Below are positions 1 to 10,985 of a stretch of 64,000 nt of DNA, in pieces. Each line of letters opens with the position of its first letter. Within the stretch, counting starts at the first letter, position 1. The DNA is taken from the NCBI RefSeq assembly GCF_964340395.1, contig NC_135561.1, forward strand, positions 1,162,501-1,226,500, written 5' to 3'. Position numbers and translations under genes: made by a program. This stretch comes from Glandiceps talaboti. Taxonomy: Eukaryota; Hemichordata; Enteropneusta; Spengelidae. The notes under the pieces are model-generated. The model was not told where the DNA came from. It made no database searches and was given only the letters and a program-made list of their open reading frames with translations.

Positions 1-99
1 ATGTATGTATGTATGTATGTATGTATGTATGTATGTATGTATGTATGTATGTATGTATGTATGTATGTATGTGTATGTATGTATGTATGTATGTATGTA

Positions 100-132
<33 letters not shown>

Positions 133-184
133 ATGTATGTATGTATGTATGTATGTATGTATGTATGTATGTATGTATGTATGT
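1..184. repeat. (ATGT)n microsatellite
   Basis: About 180 bp of ATGT tetranucleotides with a GTGTGTGT interruption near 101-115. It starts at the window edge. The open frames it produces (MYVCMYVC) are not genes. Confidence 0.97.
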
Positions 185-240
185 ACTGTTGTTTTGTGAA
201 ATTGTGAAAGTTAGTTTTACTGAGAACACAGTAAATGAAA
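183..240. mobile_element. Short element attached to a GTAT microsatellite, copy 1
   Basis: Sequence TGTACTGTTGTTTTGTGAAA continuing to ...CACAGTAAATGAAA. It is nearly identical to 5208-5258, except for an 8-bp internal duplication. Both copies directly abut a GTAT-type microsatellite on the same side. Confidence 0.6.
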
Positions 241-349
241 TTACTAGAATATATCATTAGTTATATACATATACATTAGAGAGTGCCTTGACTGTGACAA
301 AATCAGCTACACATTTATGGAACATTTTAGCATCTTTCTTAAATTATGC

Positions 350-355
350 TTTATT
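350..355 (-). terminator. AATAAA polyadenylation signal after the candidate peptide gene
   Basis: AATAAA on the minus strand starts 3 nt after the TGA at 358-360. It would give an extremely short 3' UTR. It supports a minus-strand transcript ending here, but a chance match is possible in AT-rich DNA. Confidence 0.3.
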
Positions 356-357
356 TG

Positions 358-449
358 TCAAGTTGTAGCCATAGAAATCCATCGTGCTATGCTTCGAGCT
401 CGTCCTGACATCAACGAGTAATGTAAGGCAACGTTGTCAGCCGATTCCT
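358..449 (-). CDS. Candidate last exon of the small secreted-peptide gene
   Basis: An acceptor-like GATATCCATAG precedes 449. Joined in phase 1 to exon 1460-1619, the frame reads E then ESADNVALHYSLMSGRAR and SIARWISMATT, ending at TGA (358-360), for an 83-residue product. The stretch is less AT-rich than its surroundings, and an AATAAA overlaps the region just after the stop (350-355). The polypyrimidine tract is poor. A rival acceptor at 1253-1254 (TTCAAACAG) opens a different 50-codon frame of AT-rich composition, so this join is a hypothesis. There are no cysteines and no clear convertase sites. Confidence 0.25.
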
Positions 450-1459
450 CTATGGATATCAACTTATGGTAACCATATCATCTTTAAACTCGAACATTGA
501 ATGATTATCCATTCTTTAGCTAAATGATCCAAAGCTTCTGACTGTCACAGCATGTAGTTTATTAAAGTTCATAGCTTTATGATTTAAACAAGGCCGTCAC
601 ATTGTATTGAGGTACTTGTTTGTGCTATTCAGTAAACATTTTGTCGATTTAACTGTTATTTGCAATTTGTTGACATTATATGATTAGGGACACTTTCTTT
701 GCCGAGCAAATATTGAAAAAAGGGTAATGAATTGCTACCTTAAAATATAAAGAACCGAATGGCCCAGTGTGTAGGGAACATGACACGGATCTCTCAATAG
801 ACACACAGTGTTGATAATGTGCAACAGGTTGACATTATCATTTCGGTGCAACGCAATATATCATGTAACAGTCAGTATACAAATGACCGCAAATTCCAAG
901 TTTTGTAACATTTAGACACATTGACGTTGCACTTAATATCATGTCATTATAAATGCAAAGCTGATATTTTGTCTTTTGGTATTAACCTTAGCCTTGCTGT
1001 TCACGTGACCTTCTTTATATTCCAAATCGTTCCGTAAGGCTAAATAAGATTAACATAAGCCATAATCTCACATATGTTTCTGCCCTATATGTATTTAGTT
1101 ACGTTTTATGTTTAAGTATAGTTCTATCTCAGCTACCGAAATTGAAGTATGAATGTCTAATTTACAAATTTCGTTCAAACAGTAATTGTTGCAATTATCA
1201 ATTTTCGATAGAAATATAAGCAATCTAACAATGGATAAGGAACGCCAATTACCTGTTTGAAGATATTATAAATATGTTTTTATCATTTTGTGTTTCTACA
1301 CAATTAGTAACTGAAAGTTGAACATTTTAGGGTGACAGTGGAGAGGGAATGCAAAAAGGGAGAGTCTGTGAACAGTATAGTATGACACCAAAAAAAAATA
1401 GAAAAAGAAATAGTCGTTAATTGTTACAAAATACGACAACATAATTGGATTGTACATAC

Positions 1460-1619
1460 CTGGTCGTACTCTGTGGTCGTATTTGTTTGACGCTGAAGAC
1501 TGTAGTATGTATTGCCATTCTTGTGGAGTCGGCCGACGTATGGAATAGGAATCAACTAGTAGTAGCGAAGCTGTTAAAATAATTGTCACTGACACTGCAC
1601 GCAGACTGCCCTGATTCAT
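1460..1619 (-). CDS. Exon encoding a signal peptide and start of a small secreted peptide (family unknown)
   Basis: The exon runs from an acceptor (GTCATGTTTCAG before 1636) to a donor (CGACCAG|GTATGT at 1460/1459). The ATG lies 17 nt inside it. It encodes 53 codons plus one base (phase 1). Residues 1-26 look like a signal peptide: a short polar start, the hydrophobic core VSVTIILTASLLLV, then DSYS before a likely cleavage. The mature start is IRRPTPQEWQYILQSS, followed by ASNKYDHRVRP. A non-coding first exon, a second exon with signal peptide and peptide start, and an intron soon after an Arg-Pro are typical of neuropeptide genes. The segment vaguely recalls NPY/NPF-type (PTPxE...QY...Y....RP) or spexin-type (TPQ...YL) peptides. 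Neither match is good enough to name it, and no dibasic or amidation site is visible in this exon. Confidence 0.5.
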
Positions 1620-1813
1620 TGCCCACAAGTGCCTATCTGAAACATGACATGACATATATTAAGCTTTTTTCACCAAGAAAGTCTATAAAAAACTAAAAGC
1701 TAATACAAAAGTGCATAAATATACTCAGTCGATCGAAAATGTACAAGCTTACCGCATTCTGTACAAGAAAAAGAAAATATTAGATAGAAGTTAACGGTAC
1801 ATCAGCTTAAAGC

Positions 1814-1848
1814 AAACTGACAGATAAGTGTGATTCTTGGACCATATA
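1814..1848 (-). promoter_or_regulatory. Candidate core promoter: TATA box and initiator
   Basis: On the minus strand TATATGG (1848-1842) lies 30 nt upstream of the A of an initiator-like TCAGTTT (1820-1814), which is the standard TATA-to-start spacing. A donor-like GCG|GTAAGC at 1753/1752 would end a non-coding first exon of about 65 nt, followed by a roughly 115-nt intron to exon 1460-1636. TGACG half-sites near 1854 and 1870 and TGACGTAA near 2004 (plus-strand reading) resemble cAMP response elements, which are common at neuropeptide genes. The arrangement is seen; its activity is inferred. Confidence 0.35.
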
Positions 1849-2857
1849 TCGAAGTGACGGGATTTAGTGACGACGTTGGTACGCATGCGTGGAAAGGTTC
1901 AATATGATTGGTGAATGGGTGGGTACAAAACTAGTTTGTTTGACTATTCTGTCATAATCGTTACAAGGCTTCTTTGCAGTAATGAATATTCAATTATATG
2001 TAATGACGTAAACGATTGAAAAGGGAAGCCGGATTTGATGAAGTGTGTAGTCGCCGATTTAAACATCAGCCAATCATTTTGATGTATTTATAACCGTGTG
2101 TTGATACTATACAATACATAACAACCAATGCTTTGTCTAATCACCTCCAATACCTGATAAATTTCAGCAGAAGTCACATGTTGGGATAGACATAATTAAC
2201 ATGAGGTATAGTTCACTAACTGGAGGGATTCTTTATATTTCTTTAATACATATTTATAATAGTACTATGCTCCTACGGTAGATGAACACATCCATTATGT
2301 GCAATCTGATCAGTTAGTTCAATTGTAGACTGATGCTCTTTTACGGTCAAAGTACATTAGCTGTTTGCCAGCCAAAAAAGGTCATCAACCTTGATATTTC
2401 TTATATCACAATATTTGTCGTGAAATCCAGGTTCAAAAATGGATTACACTATACCATCTAATTCAGTTGGTCAACGATTAACACATCAATATCATGTTGT
2501 CCACACTTGCTAACTATACAAGTAAATTCTATTTTGATTTTATATCTTACACTTTAAGTGTCAATAATATCAAATTTACAGCAAAATTGGATTTATTTCG
2601 GTTTACAAGAAATAATTTTATAAAATCAACAAAAGTTCACTTTTCTTGTACTGAGGGAAAAATCACTTAGTTCCTCCCTCTATAAGTCATTTTCATTCTT
2701 TCTTCATATTTACTTCCTTTGATTTAATCATCTATCGATTATCATCTTCAAATATTCGACTAAAACTGAATTTCCGCCCAGATCCCTTGTTTGCAGACGT
2801 CTCCGTATAATCGGTAAAGCATAGTAACTAGAGATAAATAGTATACTAAACTAGGCA

Positions 2858-4348
2858 TAATGGTATACCACAATAACTGGATATAAATGGTATACCACAA
2901 TAACTGGATATAAATGGTATACCACAATAACTGGATATAAATGGTATACCACAATAACTGGACATAAATGGTATACCACAATAACTGGACATAAATGGTA
3001 TACCACAATAACTGGTCATAAATGGTATACCACAATAACTGGATATAAATGGTATACCACAATAACTGGATATAAATGGTATACCACAATAACTGGATAT
3101 AAATGGTATACCACAATAACTGGACATAAATGGTATACCACAATAACTGGGCATAAATAGTATACCACAATAACTGGATATAAATAGTATACCACAATAA
3201 CTGGATATAAATGGTATACCACAATAACTGGATATAAATGGTATACCACAATAACTGGATATAAATGGTATACCACAATAACTGGATATAAATGGTATAC
3301 CATAATAACTGGTCATAAATGGTATACCACAATAACTGGTCATAAATAGTATACCACAATACCTGGTCATAAATGGTATACCACAATAACTGGATATAAA
3401 TAGTATACCACAATAACTGGATATAAATGGTATACCATAAAAACTGGATATAAATGGTATACCACAATAACTGGATATAAATGGTATACCACAATAACTG
3501 GATATAAATGGTATACCACAATAACTGGATATAAATAGTATACCACAATAACTGGATATAAATGGTATACCACAATAACTGGTCATAAATGGTATACCAC
3601 AATAACTGGATATAAATAGTATACCACAGTAACTGGATATAAATGGTATACCACAATAACTGGATATAAATGGTATACCACAATAACTGGATATAAATGG
3701 TATACCACGATAACTGGATATAAATGGTATACCACAATAACTGGATATAAATGGTATACCACAGTAACTGGATATAAATGGTATACCACAATAACTGGAT
3801 ATAAATAGTATACCACAATAACTGGATATAAATGGTATACCACAATAACTGGATATAAATGGTATACCACAATAACTGGATATAAATGGTATACCACAAT
3901 AACTGGATATAAATGGTATACCACGATAACTGGATATAAATGGTATACCACAATAACTGGATATAAATGGTATACCACAGTAACTGGATATAAATGGTAT
4001 ACCACAATTACTGGATATAAATAGTATACCACAATAACTGGATATAAATGGTATACCACAATAACTGGTCATAAATGGTATACCACAATAACTGGATATA
4101 AATAGTATACCACAGTAACTGGATATAAATGGTATACCACAATAACTGGATATAAATGGTATACCACAATAACTGGATATAAATGGTATACCACAATAAC
4201 TGGATATAAATGGTATACCACAATAACTGGATATAAATGGTATACCACAATAACTGGATATAAATGGTATACCACGATAACTGGATATAAATGGTATACC
4301 ACAGTAACTGGATATAAATGGTATACCACAATAACTGGACATAAATGT
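2858..4348. repeat. 27-bp minisatellite, about 55 units
   Basis: The unit reads ATAACTGGATATAAATGG followed by TATACCACA. Because 27 is a multiple of 3 and the unit has no minus-strand stop in any frame, all three minus frames stay open over long runs (WYTIYIQLL, GIPFISSYC and VYHLYPVIV repeats). Variant units replace GGATAT by GGTCAT or GGACAT, or TGGTATA by TAGTATA. Nothing suggests translation; the open frames follow from the unit. Confidence 0.95.
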
Positions 4349-5014
4349 ATATTAGTATACTCTGGATGTCCAAGCATGTATTTGCGACAACTTATTTAAT
4401 CTAGCAGTAAACAGCTATGTCATTAATTAATATCAGTTAGTTGAATGTTAAACTCTTTCTATGAAATTTTGATTCCTGAACCTGGTAACATCCTGGTATA
4501 TGTTATGTTTTGAGATTGAAGTCTGCAAGTGGAAATAGAGGAACGTAATGTAAGCCATATACTAGTATGTGCTATGTAAGTAATAGTGCAGCAAATCTTT
4601 TTGGGTTTTGAAAGAAATAATTGAAACTCTGTGCTACAGCTTTCGCTCTTCTGATTTAGATTGTAAGCCTGTATATGTATTGGTTTACTTAACATGTCAT
4701 TATATATAATATCTGATTTTATCAGAATTACTCGGAATTGACTGTATAAACTCATGATCCATGAAGGTGAGGGTTTATGATTTTTAGTGGCCCTTATCGA
4801 CATCAACATCAATTCTTTGACCTTAGGGTGAAACGTAGCTTTGTCAGTTGAATTCTACTCAAGGATACGTGTTCGCCTGTGTCCTTTTGTCAAGAGGAAA
4901 TTAGAATCTGCACGACACATCTGTAGAAATCGTTGCCCGAAGTTAAAGTGGAAATTAAGTATATTGTAGGGTTTATATTAAATATAGTGCATGTTGACAC
5001 ATGTCCATAAGTCC

Positions 5015-5105
5015 GTGTGTGTGTGTATGTATGTATGTATGTATGTATGTATGTATGTATGTATGTATGTATGTATGTATGTATACATGTATGGATGTAT
5101 GTATG

Positions 5106-5139
<34 letters not shown>

Positions 5140-5210
5140 TGTATGTATGTATGTATGTATGTATGTATGTATGTATGGATGGATGGATGGATGGATGGAT
5201 GGATGGATGT
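5015..5210. repeat. (GTAT)n / (GGAT)n compound microsatellite
   Basis: GTAT repeats with a small degenerate centre near 5085-5110, changing to (GGAT)8 at 5174-5207, directly before element copy 2 at 5208. Confidence 0.95.
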
Positions 5211-5258
5211 ACTGTTGTTTTGTGAAAGTTAGTTTTACTGAGAACACAGTAAATGAAA
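5208..5258. mobile_element. Short element attached to a GTAT microsatellite, copy 2
   Basis: Matches 183-240 from TGTACTGTTGTTTTGTGAAA through CACAGTAAATGAAA and lacks the 8-bp internal duplication. Similarity stops after this point. Confidence 0.6.
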
Positions 5259-5884
5259 AGTAGTTGCTAGTTCTCGGTTTTATATTTTAAAGAGTTTCTC
5301 GCAGTTTGTTGTAGACCATTATTTTGGTGTTATCGGAACATTTATTTTCATATTATCCAATTCATTAGGCTTGCATAAATCAGATAAATAACAAAATATT
5401 ATAAAGTTATAAAATTGAAAAACCATCAGTTGTTTTGTACCTTTGTTGTTTGAGGCTGAAAACGTGACAAACCTCCAGACTTTGCAAAGGAAACGGTAAA
5501 ATTGTACATTCTATTATTGTTGTTTTCAAAGACAGACTTCCTGTTTACGCCGTTTAATTCATTACACATTATGTCACAAACTGATAGCGCACGTTCAAGT
5601 TAACGTGTCAAAGTGTTTATATAATACCGTATGCCCACAGGATGAAGATAAGTAAAGACATTTTCATATGTTTATCCGGAAAGGAGACGAGAATAGTCAC
5701 AACTTGAATGGTGCTAATTGCTGGTATACCAGTATTATTAGTAACATTGTAACAGAATGTTAATTCTTTATGTAACCTCCACATAATGGGAAGATCTCCA
5801 TTCTACCAACCGTTTCGTAATAGTGTTCAGCGGCTCTGTTTTGCGCAGCAATCAATTCGAAACTGTACAGTCTACACTTTCATA

Positions 5885-6158
5885 TTGCAAGATCGTAATT
5901 GCTTGCTACATCTAGTCTGAATGAAATAAACTATTGAAAAGTACTGCAACTAGACACAGACACGCGGACGTCGATGTTTTCATGTCTGCATTTTGATATC
6001 TGTATGATGTCGCGTCATTTCATTTCATTTCATTTCATTTCATTTCATTTGGATAAAATGTCACAAAAATTTGTATTCATTCAATTTTGTTATCTTAAAG
6101 TCTAACAGTTTCATATTGGTTTCTGTGGGGTTACATCAACCCTAGCCAGTGAACACTA
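5885..6158. mobile_element. Dispersed element A, copy 1
   Basis: Shares with 9170-9434 and 12000-12230 an ordered series of blocks: AGTCTGAATGAAATAAAC, a TAGACACAGACACGC-like block, a TCTGCATTTTGATATCTG-like block, CATTTCATTT, and TTGGTTTCTGTG before a CCAGTGAACA-like end. In this copy a CATTT pentanucleotide has expanded (6016-6051). No coding capacity is visible, so it is probably a SINE- or MITE-like non-autonomous repeat. Confidence 0.65.
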
Positions 6159-6227
6159 ACATGACATTGGCAGTAATATGGTTCGTTATAACGCCTATGC
6201 GATTTAACTAAATAAGTGAATATGATA

Positions 6228-6405
6228 TAAAGAACAAGATCTTTGTTCTTAGTATTGAATTTGAACTTTTGTTCCAAACACAACTTGAAAATGTACCTGA
6301 AATGTTCGGCTAAATTTTAAAGTTGTGTTTGGAAGAAAAGTTCAAATTCAATACTATGGTTTACCAACACAGACATATTTCCATTTGAAGATCTTGGTTC
6401 TTAAT
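6228..6405. mobile_element. Near-perfect hairpin, MITE-like
   Basis: Arms 6251-6286 and 6320-6355 are 36 nt each and are reverse complements with a single mismatch, around a 33-nt spacer. An outer pair (AAGAACAAGATCTT near 6231 and AAGATCTTGGTTCTTA near 6388) extends the imperfect inverted repeat. A small inverted-repeat transposon is most likely; a precursor-like RNA hairpin is an alternative. Confidence 0.6.
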
Positions 6406-7457
6406 GGGATTGAATTAAATAATTATATTGAACGTTTTGAACCTACACGGAGAACCTTCGTCATGAAACTAAAAACGAATAAAGTAACGGTGGAAACTTA
6501 TTAAACTTAGAATTTCTCAAAAGGGCTGGTTATAGAGCAATAAAGAAACTGGAAGTGGTGTGTAAAAGCGGCAAAGGCTACTACAGTAAAAATGAGACCC
6601 GGCTAAAACTATACTTTTAAAGAGATTGAATTGGAAAACAGAAAGCACGTGAAGGAAAGTTCTGGTCTACCTAAGGAGATATTTAATTGTCCGTTGATTA
6701 ACCATTATCATATTTCTATCTATATATGGCGATGTTGAATGTCAGACCGGATATACGATATCGGAGATTATCCACATAAATCGTTTAAAGGTAAAGATTA
6801 GATAAAATTACTTTATGTTTCCTTATTCAATATTAATGATTATTTTGTTATTCGTCGCCAGGCTCAATGACTAGTATGTTATGTAATAACATGTGCACAA
6901 CCTGTCATATCCATAGCATGTGATAGTACTTGGCAAACTCACTTAGCGTTCAAATTCTTCTTTTTTTCTTTAATCCACTCAAATTCATATTATTTTCCCA
7001 GTATCTTTAGTAGTATGACGCTTCAGCTCTTGGAAGAGGTATTTCTTAACCGTCCGCTGTTTTCAACTTTATCAGACCGGGATTTTTTTTTACCTTACTT
7101 AGCGTTCATATTTAGGATAAAGAGTGATAACTGACATCAATATCACGTGCTTACTTCCATCGTGTACCCCTGAGCTACTAAATCTCGGCTTTTTACAAAG
7201 GGTGTGTATAAAACATATTCCCCTGACACAAATCATAGATATGAATAAAGATAACCACTTTGGTTCACTACACGTTTTATCGTATTCAAGATTCATCAAT
7301 TATCGAGCAACAGAATTTGTTCTTGCGGTGTTACATGATCGCACCAGTCTCTGAAGAAATATCTGATTCGGTTTAGTAATACATGCCAATATATATAACA
7401 CAGTTTTATGTTGTGAATCATATACCTTCTTTAATATGACCATCAAACGATGGATTA

Positions 7458-7600
7458 TTAGCCTCCCCCACCCACGGGGGTGCTATAACTTATGGGCTCC
7501 GTCCGTCCGCCCGTCCAGAATACATCATTTCTTAGACGTGCAGTATCCGATTTCTTTCAAACCTGACACAAAAGTGACATATCATGTGGGAAATATGCAT
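7458..7600 (-). mobile_element. Terminus of a (GGAC)n-GGAGCCC element, inverted orientation
   Basis: AGCCTCCCCCACCCACGGGG (with hairpin CCCCCACCCACGGGGG) is followed by GGGCTCCGTCCGTCC. This is the reverse-complement arrangement of the end of the element at 49490-50285 (GGACGGACGGAGCCC, C-rich/G-rich hairpin, GGGGACTAAAA). The adjacent TATCCGATTTCTTTCAAAC looks like element interior. The inner boundary is uncertain. Confidence 0.5.
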
Positions 7601-8062
7601 ATCAATTTGTTTATATATATAAATTAAACCGAATATTACATATTGCAGACATGAGTATGTCTTCTATGAAGACTTGTTTGATTTTAAAAGTTGTACGAAA
7701 TTTCACTCTTTTTGCCTTGTGTAGTATTGCAATAATGTGTGAACAAATCTAACAATCTTTAATGTATGTATTTTTGTCTCGTTAACCTTTGACACAGTAA
7801 TGGCAGTTCTAAAAATAAGCGAACGTCAGCATATGTCAAAGTCGGTCTTGTATCTGATGATATTAAAGGGTGATCTATCAAAGGTGTAGGGTAAATAAGT
7901 CACGATCCTGGCATATTACACTTGTCAAGCAGTGTGGAAGGGCACGGTGCACAAAAAAGAAGAAAAAAACATGTACCTATGTCTACATAAAGTTGAAAAA
8001 TGTGTGAGGATACGAATACTACAGTATTTACCGTTATTATATTTCAGCAATCAGCGTGCGTA

Positions 8063-8170
8063 TGTATGTGTGCTTGTATGTATGTATGTATGTATGTATG
8101 TATGTATGTATGTATGTATGTATGAGTGTGTGTGTGTGTGTGAGTGTTTAGACGTACGTACGTACGTATA
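8063..8170. repeat. GTAT / GT / ACGT compound microsatellite
   Basis: (GTAT)n with a following GT run and (ACGT)n near 8154-8168, the last being self-complementary. Confidence 0.9.
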
Positions 8171-9169
8171 CGTAAGTCTTTTTGTTTATTTTATTTTACT
8201 TTCTAAAACCAAGTTTTAACCATGTCTTTTAATTGGCAAATGTTAAAAAAAGTACTTCGTTTGCAACAGACGTTTTCATCAGTCGCTGTATTGTGTGTTA
8301 AGATTCGAGAGTCCTCGTTAAAAGTTTTACAACGTGTTTGACAACTCAGAAGACGTCAGAACACGTCTTTAGTATTGATTAAATGACGTACACAGTAACC
8401 TTCCTTCATACTTTTGTAAGATAAGATGTCTGTATATATAACAATATTATGACCATTGGCATTTATTATGAGCTTGTTATACTGATCACTGTTACTTAAT
8501 TAAGTTGACAATGTTGTCTGTAATTTTTTTTAATATTGAAATCTGCCGATTATGGAGTACAAAAGTGCCGTTGTTACTTATTGAGTGCCTTACCATGTTT
8601 CGCATCATTCTGTCCCGTTTTAAAGACACCGTTGTATCCAGCGAAAGTGACACGAGGTGGATTTGTAAACTTTTCACTAGAGTGAAAATGCTTTTATAAA
8701 ATCTTGAATGAACTATTCTCGTACTATGATTATGTCGATGCATGTCTTCCGTGGCATTACAGCTGTTCTCTAGATCTTGCATTGTTAGAAAGGTTGACTG
8801 CGTAGTAGGTAAATGCAATAGTAGTTACATTTGCCCGAAAAGTGTATGTTGTTACAATGTATATGATTTGCCGCTGATAAGATAAGTAGTATGTTGTTAG
8901 TAAGAGTCAGGTTAATTTTTACAAATCTATTCATAAGTAAGAAATGGGAGTAATCGTAAATCAGCTACGGTCACAAGTTAAAGAATTAAAGGAAATGTCA
9001 TTGATTACCAATAAATGTGAATTTGAATGTTTTATTGTTATTGATGTCCTTGCTATAAAGAGAATAAAGACCATTACCCAATGATTCAACAATACAATGT
9101 GCAGCGCATTACAGGTTACTGGTCTGTTTGATACAATCATTTGGAGACACCAATAATAAAATGGAAATT

Positions 9170-9434
9170 CTGAGATAGCAAGATCAAAATCATTGCTACA
9201 TTAAATCTGAATGAAATAAACCATTTAAACATCGTAACTAGACGCAGATACGCAGGCGCCAATGTTTTTATGTCTGCATTTGATATCTGCATAGCGTCAC
9301 ATTAGTTCATTTCATTTAGACGAAATCGAAGCTGTATTCATTCAATCTTGCTATCTTAAAGTGAAGCATGTGCAGTTTCTTATTGGTTTCTGTGTGTTTT
9401 TATCAAACATAACCAGTGAACAGTAAACTACATT
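9170..9434. mobile_element. Dispersed element A, copy 2
   Basis: Same blocks in the same order as 5885-6158, including TCTGAATGAAATAAAC, TCTGCATTTGATATCTGC, TATTCATTCAAT, CTATCTTAAAGT and TTATTGGTTTCTGTG. Clearly diverged, with small indels. Confidence 0.65.
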
Positions 9435-9832
9435 GCGGTGTACTTCAAAACTTCAAGTGGATTAATACATGTATGTATTCTATATGGAATATTGTAACGG
9501 TTACCATAGAAACAGGGCCCATGGGATTATCTTAAGCAGTACTTTAGGCTGAAGCTAGATTTTATCTGTCTTATCATTCCAAGAAATCACTATCTCATTC
9601 ATTCTATAATTACGAACATTGTTCTATCTCATCTGTAAAATTGTAAGTGCATATAATGTGAGGATGATGTCGTGATCTCTTCAAGACATCTGCATTCAAT
9701 AGGTAACGTGTGTTCATTTGTACATTAATCATTCATTTATTGTCAAGCCACTGAGAGATATGAGATAGTCGATGTTCTGTAACTCTTCCTAACAATGTTC
9801 ACCAATTTTGCTGTTCTTGTCGTGGTCGTGGT

Positions 9833-9835
9833 CTC

Positions 9836-9904
<69 letters not shown>
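9833..9904. repeat. (GAT)n trinucleotide repeat
   Basis: About 23 uninterrupted TGA/GAT units, next to AT-rich unique sequence. Confidence 0.97.
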
Positions 9905-10382
9905 GAAAACTATAGAATCAATTTTAACGAGTAGCTATATTGTTTTTCATTGACGAACTATTTGTTGAAAATGTAAACGTGAAAGTGCAATATATTTGTG
10001 TCGAGTAAATGTCATACAATTCGTTACCTGCAAAGGGAAAATATATCATTTCACCAAATTTCTCGAATGCTAGTAAGTTTGAGGGTAAATAATGCAATGT
10101 TCTGTGATTTTTTACAAGATTTAGTACAAGAGGTTTACATAGTAAAGAAAATGACTATTTGTTTTCAATAAGTCATTTATTGTTGTCACTGGATTTAGAT
10201 TTATGGCGTTGAATGTTATTCTTACATTCTGCAGTGGATGCAAACAAAATATGACATTTGGCAAAGATAATACATGGTGAAAGTTTGTAATGAGAGCTTA
10301 CTTTATGATATTTTAAAATAGAATGCGTCGTTTTGATATTGTGAAAAGGAAATATACTGTGATATTTTGTTATGGAACTCAA

Positions 10383-10482
10383 ATTATGACATTATGGAAA
10401 TCAACACATAGTTGTGACATTATGCAAATCAACACAAATTATGACATTATGCAAATCAACACAAATTATGACCAAGGAAAAG
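10383..10482. repeat. 30-bp tandem repeat, about 3 copies
   Basis: Units resemble ATTATGACATTATGCAAATC followed by AACACAA. The later copies are almost identical. Confidence 0.85.
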
Positions 10483-10557
10483 CATATGATTGAACTAAAT
10501 ATTCCTGCACATAGTATAGATGTCTGAAAATGGTTCAAACATCAAGTAATAAACGTG

Positions 10558-10582
10558 TGGGGGGCCGAGGGGGGGGGGGGTA
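10558..10582. repeat. G-run tract
   Basis: GTGGGGGGCCGAGG followed by a run of about 10 G, isolated in AT-rich sequence. Confidence 0.85.
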
Positions 10583-10896
10583 AGATACAGTGTTATCCTA
10601 TCATATGCATACCTTTCTTTGGTTTTTAAAGATAGGCTGGACGAATTTTAAAATATATTTCTTTAATGAGACATTCGCTCATTCGTTCATTCACCCATTC
10701 GTTTATTTATCTATTGATAGACGTATCTGAAATCCAAAATGTCACGTTTTATGTTTTCACTTTTTAAAATTAAGTCATCTGGAAACGCAAACTACAAACA
10801 GATGTGTTGTAGACCTCCACTTGAGCTAATTCTTAGTTGCTTATTCTATGTGAAGTGTTTTGACAGGATGAAGCCATTGTTGGGATTGACGTCTTT

Positions 10897-10985
10897 ATGT
10901 ATGATATACCATCTGTCAATATTTGGGTCACGAATTAATGTCTGTATGTATGATATACCATCTGTCAATATTTGGGTCACGAATT
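10897..10985. repeat. 49-bp tandem duplication
   Basis: Two copies of a unit starting ATGTATGATATACCATCTGT and containing TTTGGGTCACGAATT. Confidence 0.85.

Noticed and set aside
1460-1619. Naming the secreted peptide as NPF/NPY or spexin
   Set aside because: Only scattered residues agree. The intron phase and following codon (G..) do not give the Arg-Phe/Tyr C-terminus expected of NPY-type peptides, and the spexin resemblance is limited to TPQ and a few positions.
2846-4342. A 498-codon open frame (GIPFISSYC repeats) on the minus strand
   Set aside because: It is an arithmetic result of a stop-free 27-bp tandem unit; the other two minus frames are open too, and there is no start, splice or domain evidence.
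7124-7354. Overlapping plus and minus frames of 66-76 codons
   Set aside because: No features beyond length; they shadow each other.
8492-8818. A 108-codon minus-strand frame
   Set aside because: No domain, no signal peptide and no splice or promoter context; such length is expected by chance in a window this size.
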